Shown: positions 36,377-44,521, counted from the first letter of the stretch. The stretch is 64,000 bases of DNA from Streptomyces sp. NRRL S-118 (GCF_000716335.1 NZ_JOBL01000100.1:1-64000); one strand, 5' to 3'. A program made the numbers and translations. The notes: generated by a model not told the origin, from the sequence alone.

Positions 36377-37606
36377 ATGAATGACTGGCCTGAAGGATGG
36401 TCCGACGACCGCAATGCCCGTTACGGCCGCGGCAGCGCCGATGCCCAGCCCGAGGGCGTACGGTCGATGCCGCACGTACGGCGTCCGGTCCCCCGGCAGC
36501 AGACGCAGGGGTACGACGACGCCGCGGCGTACGACAGCGGCTACAACACAGGCCAGGTCTACGGCGCACCGCAGCGCGGCGGCCCGCGCGTACCGGGCGG
36601 CAGCCCGGCCACGGCTCCGGGCCCCGCGCCGGACTGGCGCCGCCGGATCAAGGTCGGCTCGATCGTGCTCCTGGTGGCGGTGCTCGGCACCACCATCGGC
36701 ACGTACTTCTGGGCCGACGGCAAGATGCGCCGCGAGGTCGACCTCGCCAAGGTGATCGACCGCCCGCAGGAGGGCGACTGCACCACGTACCTGATCGTCG
36801 GCTCCGACAGCCGTGAGGGCATGTCGGCCGAGGAGAAGAAGAAGCTGCACACCGGCTCCGCCGAGGGCAAGCGCACCGACTCGATGATGATCCTGGCGGC
36901 CTGCTCCAGCGGGAACACCATGATCTCCCTGCCGCGCGACTCGGACGTGGAGATCCCCAAGTTCGTGGGGTCGGAGTCCGGCAAGACGTTCCCGGCGCAG
37001 GGCCGCCGGGTGAAGCTGAACGCTGCGTACGCGGAGGACGGGCCGGAGCTGCTGGTCCGCACGGTCGAGCACAACACCGGGCTGCGCATCGACCACTACG
37101 CGGAGATCGGCTTCGCCGGCTTCGCGAACATCGTGGACGCTCTCGGCGGTGTCGAGATGAACATCGAGAAGGGCTTCAAGGACAAGAAGTCCGGCGCCGA
37201 CTTCCAGGCGGGCAAGCAGACCCTCAACGGCGAGCAGGCGCTGGCCTTCGTCCGCACCCGGTACGCCTTCGCGGAGTCGGACCTGGCGCGGACGAAGAAC
37301 CAGCAGAAGTTCCTGTCGGCGCTGGCGAGCCAGGCGGCCACGCCCGGCACCATCCTGAACCCCTTCAAGCTGTACCCGACGATGGGCGCCGGCCTGGACA
37401 CGCTCGTCGTGGACAAGGACATGTCGCTGTTCGACCTCGGTGAGATGTTCTTCGCGATGAAGGGCATCAGCGGCGGCGACGGCACGTCCATGAACATCCC
37501 GATCAACGGCAGCCGCGGCGGCAACCTGGTCTGGGACAAGGCCAAGGTGCAGCAGCTGGTGAAGCAGATCCAGAACGACGAGAAGGTCACCGTCACCGGC
37601 AACTGA
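36377..37606 (+). CDS. LCP family protein 5
   Basis: 409 residues from the ATG (MNDWPEGWSDDRNARYG). The cytoplasmic N-terminus is Gln/Tyr/Gly-rich; the transmembrane helix is about 92-111. The LCP domain (about 130-350) has CTTYLIVGSDSREG, the Asp in KRTDSMMILAAC and ISLPRDSD (183-190). The catalytic Arg/Asp pattern is kept although the SDxR loop reads GSDSR. It has no LytR_C domain and is the shortest of the five. It is convergent with the beta-propeller gene only 19 bp away, with no obvious terminator between them. Confidence 0.92.
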   Translation: MNDWPEGWSDDRNARYGRGSADAQPEGVRSMPHVRRPVPRQQTQGYDDAAAYDSGYNTGQVYGAPQRGGPRVPGGSPATAPGPAPDWRRRIKVGSIVLLVAVLGTTIGTYFWADGKMRREVDLAKVIDRPQEGDCTTYLIVGSDSREGMSAEEKKKLHTGSAEGKRTDSMMILAACSSGNTMISLPRDSDVEIPKFVGSESGKTFPAQGRRVKLNAAYAEDGPELLVRTVEHNTGLRIDHYAEIGFAGFANIVDALGGVEMNIEKGFKDKKSGADFQAGKQTLNGEQALAFVRTRYAFAESDLARTKNQQKFLSALASQAATPGTILNPFKLYPTMGAGLDTLVVDKDMSLFDLGEMFFAMKGISGGDGTSMNIPINGSRGGNLVWDKAKVQQLVKQIQNDEKVTVTGN

Positions 37607-37625
37607 ATCCGGCCGGACCGGGCGG

Positions 37626-38648
37626 TCAGAGGCGGCGGACGACGAAGTCGTCGGCGGTGCGGCCGTCCGGTCCGAACACGATCTCCAGCCGTCCGCTGAG
37701 CACATGGACGCCGTACGGGGTGTGGGCGGCCGTCGACGGCCCGCGCACCGGCCACGGCCGGCTGACGACCGCCGCCGCGGAGCGCCAGCGGTCGCGCGAG
37801 CGCAGTACGTGGACCGCGTCCGTCCCGCGGGGGTTGGCCAGGTCGTTGGTGACCGCGACCAGGGCGCCGTCGGGACGCAGGGCGAGTCCGTCACCGCCGT
37901 GCAGCGGCGCGGGCAGGGCGACCTCGGTGAAGCGGCCGGGGTCGCGCAGCGGGACGCGGAACAGGCGCCCGTCGCCGTAGTTGACGGCGAGCAGGTGGCC
38001 GTCGGGGTGGACGACCAGGCCGTTGACACCGGTGCCGTGACCGTCGGTCAGCGCGGCGTCCCTGACCAGTACGGAGGCCCGGCCGCGCCGGTCGACCCGG
38101 TAGATCGCGTCACCGGTCACGTCCGAGACGTAGGCGGTTCCGTCGGCTCCGACGGCCACGTCGTTGACCGCGAACCGCTCCTGTCCCGGCGAGAGCCGGG
38201 TGAGGTCCACCAGGTGCAACGGCCGTCCGGTGCGCAGGTCGTAGACGCCGAGCCCGCCGACGCGGTGCACGGTGCCCGGCTCCGACCTCTCCGCGACACC
38301 GAGATCGGCGTACGCGACGAGGATCCGGCCGCGTACGGCGTCCACGTGCAACCCGTACGTCGAGACGACGCGCGGGTCGCTGACGAGTGCGGTGGTGCGC
38401 CCGTCGGGCCGTACGACGGAGACGGTGCCGTGCCGCACCGACGACACGAGGAACGCGCGGCGGGTCGGGTCCCACGCGATGCCCTCCGGGTGGAGGGCGG
38501 GCGCGTATCCGGTGATCTGCCGGGGTACGGGCGCGGCCGCGGGCGTCGCGGAGGCAGGAGGCGGGCTCGCGCCGGTCGCACCGGTCGCCGTCCCGGCGAG
38601 GAGGGCCGCGGCAGCGAGGGCCGCGGCGGCAAGGTGCTTGATCGTCAT
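37626..38648 (-). CDS. Secreted SMP-30/gluconolactonase-like beta-propeller
   Basis: 340 residues from the ATG (MTIKHLAAAALAAAALLAG). A signal peptide lies at about residues 1-27. Repeated blade motifs follow: ALHPEGIAWDPTRRAFLVSS, NDVAVGADGTAYVSDVTGDA, NGLVVHPDGHLLAVNYGDGR and DGLALRPDGALVAVTNDLAN. These resemble SMP-30/strictosidine-synthase-like lactonases, whose metal ligands (Glu, Asn, Asp, Asn) could be E-G-I, N-D-V, N-G-L and D-G-L at the start of each blade. Substrate unknown. It is probably exported. Confidence 0.8.
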   Translation of the reverse strand: MTIKHLAAAALAAAALLAGTATGATGASPPPASATPAAAPVPRQITGYAPALHPEGIAWDPTRRAFLVSSVRHGTVSVVRPDGRTTALVSDPRVVSTYGLHVDAVRGRILVAYADLGVAERSEPGTVHRVGGLGVYDLRTGRPLHLVDLTRLSPGQERFAVNDVAVGADGTAYVSDVTGDAIYRVDRRGRASVLVRDAALTDGHGTGVNGLVVHPDGHLLAVNYGDGRLFRVPLRDPGRFTEVALPAPLHGGDGLALRPDGALVAVTNDLANPRGTDAVHVLRSRDRWRSAAAVVSRPWPVRGPSTAAHTPYGVHVLSGRLEIVFGPDGRTADDFVVRRL

Positions 38649-39089
38649 ACCGGCAGTCTGCGGGCGGACCGGGACGTCCGGGAGGGCGTGCCGGTCCTGG
38701 TGGTGGCACCACCAGGACGGAACGTCTATGCCCCCCGGTGGCGTACCGGGGGGCATCGACGGGCAGGCGGGCGGTGCCCGAGGAGCGACCGAGGGTCGCA
38801 GGGACGGGCACGGCAGAATGCCCCAGTTCCCTGGTAGCTCATGACGCTTCGCTTCGGTGACAGCCGATGTCGGCCCTGGACGTCATCCGGATCCGCATAC
38901 GACAACAGCCCCCGGCATCACGCCGGGGGCTGCGTTGTCTGTGCAGGTCAGTGGCCGTTTCCAGCCCGACATCCGCCCAGGATTCCCCCAGCATGACGCC
39001 CAGGAACGGCCCTGATCAGGCCGCAACGGACGGAAAGCCCAGGATGCCCATGCGGACCCCGAAACCGCCCCTGACCTGCAAGAACCCTG
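38649..39089. other. 441-bp gap with a strong hairpin
   Basis: No credible gene between the beta-propeller gene and the acyl-CoA dehydrogenase (both minus strand). Position 38750 onwards holds scattered low-complexity sequence. The strong feature is the hairpin at 38901-38939. Short frames on the plus strand lack coding character. Confidence 0.5.
38901..38939. terminator. Long isolated hairpin, terminator-like
   Basis: GACAAC plus AGCCCCCGGC (38901-38916) pair with GCCGGGGGCT (38922-38931) and GTTGTC (38934-38939). This gives a 16-bp stem with one 2-nt bulge and a 5-nt loop. It lies about 150 bp beyond the acyl-CoA dehydrogenase stop, so it could terminate that transcript. It could equally end a small unannotated RNA from the left. 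Confidence 0.6.
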
Positions 39090-40247
39090 CTAGGGAAGGT
39101 TCCTTGCCATCACGATCCGCTGAACTTGGTTCGTGCCCTCATAAATCTGCGTGATCTTGGCGTCGCGCATCATGCGCTCCACCGGGTAGTCACGGGTGTA
39201 GCCGTAGCCGCCGAGCAGCTGGACGGCGTCCGTGGTGACCTCCATGGCGATGTCGGAGGCGAAGCACTTCGCCGCCGCGCCCAGGTAGGTGAGGTCCGCG
39301 TCGCCGCGCTCCGAGGCCGCGGCGGCCTGGTAGGTCAGTGCGCGGGCGGCGGAGATCTTCATCGCCATGTCGGCGAGCATGAACTGCACGCCCTGGAAGT
39401 CGGCGATCGGCTTGCCGAACTGCTTGCGCTCCTGGACGTACCCCTTGGCATAGTCCAGGGCGCCCTGGGCGATGCCGAGGGCCTGGGCCGCGATGGTGAT
39501 GCGGGTGTGGTCCAGGGTCTTCATCGCCGTGGCGAAGCCGGTGCCCTCCTCGCCGATCATGCGGTCGGCGGGGATGCGGACGTTGTCGAGGTAGACCTCG
39601 CGGGTCGGGGAGCCCTTGATGCCGAGCTTCTTCTCCGGGGCGCCGAAGGAGACTCCCTCGTCGCCCTTCTCGACGACGAACGCCGAGATGCCCTTGGAGC
39701 GCTTGGCCGGGTCGGTGACGGCCATGACCGTGTAGAACTCGGACACGCCGGCGTTGGTGATCCAGCGCTTCACGCCGTTGAGGACCCAGAAGTCGCCGTC
39801 GCGGACGGCCTTGGTCTTCATGCCGGCGGCGTCGGAGCCCGCGTCGGGCTCGGAGAGGCAGTACGAGAACATCGCGTCGCCCTTGGCGAGCGGCCCCAGG
39901 TACTTCTTCTTCAGCTCCTCGGAGCCGGAGAGGATCACGGGCAGCGAGCCGAGCTTGTTCACGGCCGGGATCAGGGAGGACGAGGCGCACACACGGGCGA
40001 CCTCCTCGATGACGATCACGGTCGCGAGCGCGTCGGCACCGGCGCCGCCGTACGTCTCGGGTACGTGCACGGCGTGCAGGTCCGAGGAGACGAGGGCGTC
40101 CAGGGCCTCCTGGGGGAAGCGGGCCTCCTCGTCCACCGCGGCGGCGAACGGCGCGATCTTGGCCTCGGCGAGCGAGCGGACGGTGTCCCGGAGCATGTCG
40201 TGCTCCTCGGACGGGCGGTACAGGTCGAAATCAGGCGTTCCCGCCAC
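39090..40247 (-). CDS. Acyl-CoA dehydrogenase
   Basis: 385 residues from the GTG reading MAGTPDFDLYRPSEEHDML; a GTG two codons upstream is an alternative, but GGGGAG sits nine bases before the chosen one. FAD-binding and substrate motifs are clear: YCLSEPDAGSDAAG, WITNAGVSEFYTVMAV, and the catalytic-base region of the C-terminal four-helix bundle, with YEGTNQVQRIVMARNL at the end. It catalyses the first oxidation of beta-oxidation. The equivalent gene in mycobacteria (fadE25) lies next to purE/purK, as the neighbourhood does here. Chain length is not readable. Confidence 0.93.
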   Translation of the reverse strand: MAGTPDFDLYRPSEEHDMLRDTVRSLAEAKIAPFAAAVDEEARFPQEALDALVSSDLHAVHVPETYGGAGADALATVIVIEEVARVCASSSLIPAVNKLGSLPVILSGSEELKKKYLGPLAKGDAMFSYCLSEPDAGSDAAGMKTKAVRDGDFWVLNGVKRWITNAGVSEFYTVMAVTDPAKRSKGISAFVVEKGDEGVSFGAPEKKLGIKGSPTREVYLDNVRIPADRMIGEEGTGFATAMKTLDHTRITIAAQALGIAQGALDYAKGYVQERKQFGKPIADFQGVQFMLADMAMKISAARALTYQAAAASERGDADLTYLGAAAKCFASDIAMEVTTDAVQLLGGYGYTRDYPVERMMRDAKITQIYEGTNQVQRIVMARNLP

Positions 40248-40416
40248 GATCACTCACTCCCCTGGACGTGTGCTAACTACCGTTAAGTAACCCAAATTTT
40301 AGTGCCCGCCGTCCGGATGGAATAGGTGACCTTGCTGACAGCGAAAACGGTCCCCGGCCGGGGGCCCGACTATGCTCGTGGCCGCAGTCCTGCCCCGTAC
40401 CGACCAGGAGCACCGC

Positions 40417-41760
40417 ATGGACCTCAAGATCACCGTGATCGGCACCGGATACCTCGGCGCCACCCATGCGGCGGCCATGGCGGAGCTGGGGTTCGAGGTG
40501 CTGGGCCTCGACGTCGTCCCCGAGAAGATCGAGATGCTCTCCGGGGGCCGGGTCCCGATGTACGAGCCGGGGCTGGAGGAGCTGCTGCGCAAGCACGTCG
40601 CCGGGTTCGAGGGCTCCACCGGGCGGCTGCGCTTCACGACCTCCTGGGAGGAGGTCGGCGAGTTCGGCGACGTCCACTTCGTCTGCGTGAACACCCCGCA
40701 GAAGCACGGTGAGTACGCCTGCGACATGCGGTACGTCGACGCCGCCTTCAGCTCCCTCGCCCCGCACCTGAAGCGCCCCGCGCTGGTCGTCGGCAAGTCG
40801 ACCGTGCCGGTCGGCAGCGCGGAGCGTCTCGCCCGGCTGCTCGCCGAGCGGGCCCCGGTGGGCGCGGACGCGGAGCTGGCGTGGAACCCCGAGTTCCTGC
40901 GCGAGGGCTTCGCGGTGCAGGACACGCTGCACCCGGACCGGATCGTGGTGGGTGTGGAGAGCGCGGCCGCGGAGAAGCTGCTGCGTGAGGTGTACGCCAC
41001 CCCGATGGCGGAAGGGTCGCCTTTCGTGGTGACGGACTTCCCGACGGCGGAGCTGGTGAAGACGGCCGCGAACTCCTTCCTGGCCACCAAGATCTCCTTC
41101 ATCAACGCCATGGCCGAGGTGTGCGAGGCGGCGGGCGGTGACGTCGCCAAGCTGGCGGAGGCCATCGGGTACGACGACCGGATCGGCGCGAAGTTCCTGC
41201 GGGCCGGCATCGGCTTCGGCGGCGGCTGCCTGCCGAAGGACATCCGCGCCTTCATGGCGCGGGCGGGCGAGCTGGGCGCCGACCAGGCGCTGACGTTCCT
41301 GCGCGAGATCGACTCCATCAACATGCGCCGCCGCGGCCAGATGGTCGGCATGGCGCGCGAGGCGCTGGGCGACGGGACGTTCCTGGGCAAGCGGGTGGCG
41401 GTGCTCGGTGCCGCGTTCAAGCCGGACTCCGACGACGTACGGGACTCGCCGGCGCTGAACGTCGCCGGCCAGATCCACCTGCAGGGCGGCCAGGTGACGG
41501 TGTACGACCCCAAGGGCATGGACAACGCGCGGCGGCTGTTCCCGACGCTGGCGTACGCGAACAGCGCGCTGGAGGCGGTCCGCGGCGCCGACGTGGTGCT
41601 GCACCTGACGGAGTGGAGCGAGTTCCGCGAGCTGGACCCGCGGAGGCTGGGCGAGGTCGTGGCGTCGCGGGTCATCCTGGACGGCCGCAACGCGCTGGAT
41701 CCGACGCGGTGGCGCGAGGCGGGGTGGACGTACCGCGCGATGGGCCGCCCGCGGGCGTAG
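40417..41760 (+). CDS. UDP-glucose 6-dehydrogenase (UDP-glucose/GDP-mannose dehydrogenase family)
   Basis: 447 residues from the ATG (MDLKITVIGTGYLGATHAAAM), with AGGAG just upstream. It has the Rossmann motif VIGTGYLGATHAA, the active-site WNPEFLREGFAVQDTLHPDR, the catalytic cysteine in GFGGGCLPKD (C271) and the C-terminal domain with VAVLGAAFKPDSDDVRDSP. It oxidises a nucleotide-sugar C6 alcohol to the uronic acid, most likely UDP-glucose to UDP-glucuronate. A GDP-mannose preference is less likely from the overall pattern. Product would feed wall or capsular polysaccharides. Confidence 0.93.
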   Translation: MDLKITVIGTGYLGATHAAAMAELGFEVLGLDVVPEKIEMLSGGRVPMYEPGLEELLRKHVAGFEGSTGRLRFTTSWEEVGEFGDVHFVCVNTPQKHGEYACDMRYVDAAFSSLAPHLKRPALVVGKSTVPVGSAERLARLLAERAPVGADAELAWNPEFLREGFAVQDTLHPDRIVVGVESAAAEKLLREVYATPMAEGSPFVVTDFPTAELVKTAANSFLATKISFINAMAEVCEAAGGDVAKLAEAIGYDDRIGAKFLRAGIGFGGGCLPKDIRAFMARAGELGADQALTFLREIDSINMRRRGQMVGMAREALGDGTFLGKRVAVLGAAFKPDSDDVRDSPALNVAGQIHLQGGQVTVYDPKGMDNARRLFPTLAYANSALEAVRGADVVLHLTEWSEFRELDPRRLGEVVASRVILDGRNALDPTRWREAGWTYRAMGRPRA

Positions 41761-42061
41761 CACGCAGGGCTTCGCGGGCGGGGCTTCCACGCGCGGGGCG
41801 CGGCGGCCGGGGCTCCACGCGCGGGCCTGGCGGCCGGGGCTTCCACGCGCGGCGGGCGTCACGCGCAGGAAAGCGCGCCGCAGTTCTCACGCGGGGCCAT
41901 GCACACGGCGGGCGTCACCCGTCCGACGCGGGGCCTCACCCGCAGGGCCCTCACCCGCGGCGTATGACCCTGCGCAGCCCATGGCCCCGCGCGGCTTGCG
42001 GCCCCGCGGATCATGGCCCTGTGCGCCGGCCGGGCCGGGTGGGGGTCCTCCGGGCAGGCCC
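41761..42061. other. 301-bp repeat-containing gap
   Basis: No gene. The first part carries three copies of a GGGGCTTCCACGCGCGG-like unit (about 41779, 41807 and 41833, period near 27 bp). The rest is GC-rich, with short CACCCGCAGGGCC-type repetitions. Frames here read as Arg/Pro/Ala artefacts. Confidence 0.6.
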
Positions 42062-42580
42062 TCAGGAGGGCGGGGTGCCGCGGCGGGCGCGGTAGGTGCG
42101 CATCTTGGCACGGGCCCCGCAGACCGACATCGAGCACCAGCGGCTGCGGCCCGCCGGGCTGCGGTCGTAGTACGCCCAGTGACAGTCCGGCGCTTCGCAC
42201 GCCTTCAGCCGCAGCCACGTGCCGTCCGCCACCGCCGACGCGATGGCCGCCGCGACCCGCGAGGTGAGCGTGTCCGGCCGGGCCGGGCGCAAGGCCGCGG
42301 CGCCGTCGCCGGGCGCGACCGTGACCAGCAGCGGGGCGGCGGCCAGCAGCTCGTCGAGGGGTGTCGTGGCACGGTGCGGCGGGTGCCCCGCGTGCGCCAG
42401 GCACGCCGCGCGCAGCGCCTCCCGCAGTTCGCGGGCCGCCGCCGCCTCGGTCTCCGCGAGGCCGAAGGCCGCCCGGCCCGCCTCGGAGTCGAGGGAGTCG
42501 GCGCCCGTCTCGATGTTCAGCGAGTTCACCAGCGCCTCGATCAGGCCGAGGCCGCCGGGAGCGGGCGCTCTGTCGTTCAT
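42062..42580 (-). CDS. CGNR zinc-finger (ABATE-domain) protein, probable transcription regulator
   Basis: 172 residues from the ATG giving MNDRAPAPGGLGLIEAL; an ATG seven codons upstream (MTGNVAT) is an alternative. The N-terminal part (about 10-90) matches the ABATE ligand-binding region. The C-terminus is the CGNR zinc finger: KACEAPDCHWAYYDRSPAGR, then WCSMSVCGARAKMRTYRAR, where the CGNR tetrad reads CGAR. Such proteins are thought to bind DNA and sense a small molecule. It faces the glyoxalase pair divergently, with an inverted repeat between them, so it probably controls them and itself. Confidence 0.87.
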   Translation of the reverse strand: MNDRAPAPGGLGLIEALVNSLNIETGADSLDSEAGRAAFGLAETEAAAARELREALRAACLAHAGHPPHRATTPLDELLAAAPLLVTVAPGDGAAALRPARPDTLTSRVAAAIASAVADGTWLRLKACEAPDCHWAYYDRSPAGRSRWCSMSVCGARAKMRTYRARRGTPPS

Positions 42581-42613
42581 GGTTGCGACGTTACCCGTCA
42601 TGCGGGACCATGC

Positions 42614-42649
42614 GGTAACGGTTACCGGTTGACCCGAGATACCGGTAAC
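42614..42649. promoter_or_regulatory. Inverted-repeat operator in the CGNR/glyoxalase divergent promoter
   Basis: A perfect 9-bp inverted repeat GTTACCGGT (42621-42629) / ACCGGTAAC (42641-42649) with an 11-bp spacer overlaps a second palindrome GGTAAC-G-GTTACC (42614-42626). The half-site GGTAAC therefore occurs three times. A TTGACC -35-like box lies within the spacer (42629-42634). The GGAGG ribosome site of the first glyoxalase gene is at 42662. This is the kind of site a divergent regulator would use to repress both genes. Confidence 0.65.
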
Positions 42650-42672
42650 TCCGACACTCTTGGAGGCACGTC

Positions 42673-43032
42673 ATGGCTCTCGCCAAACTCGGCACCGTCG
42701 TCCTCGACTGTCCCGACCCGCACGCCCTCGCCGCCTTCTACGCCGGGATCCTCGGCGGCACGCCGCAGGGCGACGACACCTGGGTCGACCTCGGCGGGCA
42801 TGCCGGCACCCCGCTCGCCTTCCAGGCGGCGCCCGGCTTCGTACCGCCGCGCTGGCCCTCCCCGGACGGCTCCCAGCAGTTCCACCTGGATCTGGCCGTC
42901 GAGGACCTCGACGCGGCCGAGGAGCAGGTCCTCGCCCTCGGCGCCAAGGCACTGGACGCCGACGACCGCACCCGGTCGTGGCGGGTTTACGCGGACCCGG
43001 CGGGGCACCCGTTCTGCCTCTGTGCCTGCTGA
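42673..43032 (+). CDS. VOC (glyoxalase/bleomycin-resistance fold) protein 1
   Basis: 119 residues, ATG with GGAGG six bases upstream. One VOC domain: KLGTVVLDCPDPHALAAFYAGILGG, then WVDLGGHAGTPLAFQAAPGF, then QQFHLDLAVEDLDAAEEQVLALG and SWRVYADPAGHPFCLC. The His of QQFHLDL and the C-terminal region are at the positions of glyoxalase metal ligands. Reaction unknown (isomerase, dioxygenase-like or binding). It forms a tandem pair with the next gene, 24 bp downstream. Its last 149 bp are nearly identical to that gene. Confidence 0.88.
   Translation: MALAKLGTVVLDCPDPHALAAFYAGILGGTPQGDDTWVDLGGHAGTPLAFQAAPGFVPPRWPSPDGSQQFHLDLAVEDLDAAEEQVLALGAKALDADDRTRSWRVYADPAGHPFCLCAC
42871..43019 (+). repeat. 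149-bp near-identical segment, copy 1
   Basis: The 3' part of VOC gene 1 matches 43270-43418 in VOC gene 2 at 144 of 149 positions by eye (five substitutions, four of them in the first 36 bp, the other near position 66). The last 80 bp or so are identical. Confidence 0.9.
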
Positions 43033-43056
43033 GGCACGTACCGAGGAGGAGGACCG

Positions 43057-43431
43057 ATGGGATTCGCCACGCTGTCCGTGACCGCGATCGACTGCCCCGA
43101 ACCGCTCGAGCTCGCGGAGTTCTACGCCGCGGTCCTGGGCGGCGAGGTGCGGAGCGACCCGGACGACGACGGGGAGTGGGTGGACCTGTACCTGCCCGGC
43201 GGGCAGCGCCTCGCGTTCCAGCGGGCCCCGGGGCTCCGGGCCCCCGAGTGGCCGCGGGCCGACCGGAACTCCCAGCAGTTCCACCTGGACCTCGACGTCC
43301 AGGACCTCGACGCGGCCGAGGAGCAGGTCCTCGCGCTCGGCGCCAAGGCACTGGACGCCGACGACCGCACCCGGTCGTGGCGGGTTTACGCGGACCCGGC
43401 GGGGCACCCGTTCTGCCTGTGCCGGGCGTAG
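43057..43431 (+). CDS. VOC (glyoxalase/bleomycin-resistance fold) protein 2
   Basis: 124 residues from ATG with GAGGAGGA upstream. The VOC domain pattern is the same as in protein 1 (VTAIDCPEPLELAEFYAAVLGG, then WVDLYLPGGQRLAFQRAPG, then QQFHLDLDVQDLDAAEEQV). The N-terminal 70 residues differ clearly from protein 1, while the C-terminal 50 are almost the same at DNA level. It is cotranscribed with protein 1 and probably controlled by the divergent CGNR protein. No specific substrate can be inferred. Confidence 0.88.
   Translation: MGFATLSVTAIDCPEPLELAEFYAAVLGGEVRSDPDDDGEWVDLYLPGGQRLAFQRAPGLRAPEWPRADRNSQQFHLDLDVQDLDAAEEQVLALGAKALDADDRTRSWRVYADPAGHPFCLCRA
43270..43418 (+). repeat. 149-bp near-identical segment, copy 2
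   Basis: Partner of 42871-43019. The identity stops sharply at the 5' end, upstream of which the two genes are only distantly related, as expected for partial gene conversion. Confidence 0.9.
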
Positions 43432-43432
43432 C

Positions 43433-44521
43433 TCACGCCCCCCGGGCCACCGCTTCGGCCTCCCGTACGACACGGGCCGCGTTGCCCCAGGTCAGCGCGG
43501 CGATGTCGGTCTCGGGCCAGTCGCGGTGGAGCAGCTCGGCGATGAGGTTCGGGTAGCAGGACGCGTCTTCCAGGCCCACCGTGTGGGGCGCGTGCGCCGC
43601 CGTCCCGAACGAGCCCGCGACCCCCACGCACTCCGGACCGGCGACCCTGCGGACGTGGTCCAGGTGGTCGGCGACGTCCTGGAGGGCGGCGGGGAGGCCG
43701 GTCAGGCGGGCGACCTGGTCCGGCGCGAAGGTCACCATGCACACGCCGCCGTTGGCGCGCAGCCGGCGCAGGACGTCGTCGGTGACGTTCACCGGGTGCG
43801 GGGTGAGGGCGGCCGCGGCCGAGTGGGAGAGGATCACCGGCGCCTTGGTGACGTCCAGGACCCGGCGCATGGTGTCGGCGGAGGCACCGGAGAGGTCGAC
43901 GAGGACCCCGAGGTGGTTCATCTCGCGGATGACGTCCTGCCCGAACGGCGTCAGGCCGTCGGGGCCGGCGGTCCAGGAGGTGCCGGCGACGCCGGCGCTG
44001 CGTACGCCGAGGGCGTGATACGCGCGCAGCGTGCCGAGCGAGTCGCCGAGGGCCGCGCCGGAGACCGGGCCGAGCAGCGAGGCGATGCGTCCGCAGTCGC
44101 GGGCGGCGGCCATCTCGGCGGCGGTGAGGGCGAGGCGGAGGGCTTCCGGGCACGACTCGATGAGCGTCCGTACGCCGTCGATCAGGTCGAGCGTGCCGCC
44201 GATGAGCTGGTCGGCGCCGTGCCGCGGCGCGACGTGGAGGGACCAGAACTGGGCTCCGACGCCGCCGGCCCTGATCCGGGGTATGTCGGTGTCGAGTGCG
44301 GCCTCGCCGTGCTGGAGCGCGTGGTGGTGCGTGCGGTCCAGCTCCTGGGCGAGGGTGTTGTGACCGTCGACGACGAGCTGCGCGGCGAGCAGGACGCGGG
44401 CGCGGCCGAGGTCGGTCTCGGAGGGGGTGGGGGCTTCGGCGGGGTCGGCGCCGCGCACCGTGTCGTCGGGTTCACCGCATGTGGTCGGTGCGACGTAGGG
44501 GAGGTCCTGCAGGTCTGCCAT
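43433..44521 (-). CDS. Membrane dipeptidase (M19) family protein, catalytic residues lost
   Basis: 362 residues from the ATG giving MADLQDLPYVAP; an ATG 13 codons upstream exists without a ribosome site. The fold matches M19 renal-dipeptidase-like proteins, and the downstream-strand neighbour at 44841 is a normal copy. Compared with it, the HxD metal motif DGHNDL is DGHNTL here (H54, T56), the bridging-Glu motif AEGGHS is PVSGA, and the catalytic-Asp motif GGDFDG is AGSFGT. The His motifs LSHSA and PHPVN remain. It is thus likely a non-catalytic paralogue or one with a changed role. It stops 2 bp after the convergent VOC gene. Confidence 0.85.
   Translation of the reverse strand: MADLQDLPYVAPTTCGEPDDTVRGADPAEAPTPSETDLGRARVLLAAQLVVDGHNTLAQELDRTHHHALQHGEAALDTDIPRIRAGGVGAQFWSLHVAPRHGADQLIGGTLDLIDGVRTLIESCPEALRLALTAAEMAAARDCGRIASLLGPVSGAALGDSLGTLRAYHALGVRSAGVAGTSWTAGPDGLTPFGQDVIREMNHLGVLVDLSGASADTMRRVLDVTKAPVILSHSAAAALTPHPVNVTDDVLRRLRANGGVCMVTFAPDQVARLTGLPAALQDVADHLDHVRRVAGPECVGVAGSFGTAAHAPHTVGLEDASCYPNLIAELLHRDWPETDIAALTWGNAARVVREAEAVARGA

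Noticed and set aside
38828..38870. tRNA-like GGTAGCTCA sequence after CCCT
   Set aside because: No anticodon arm, T-arm consensus or acceptor pairing follows; it is a chance match to a D-arm motif.
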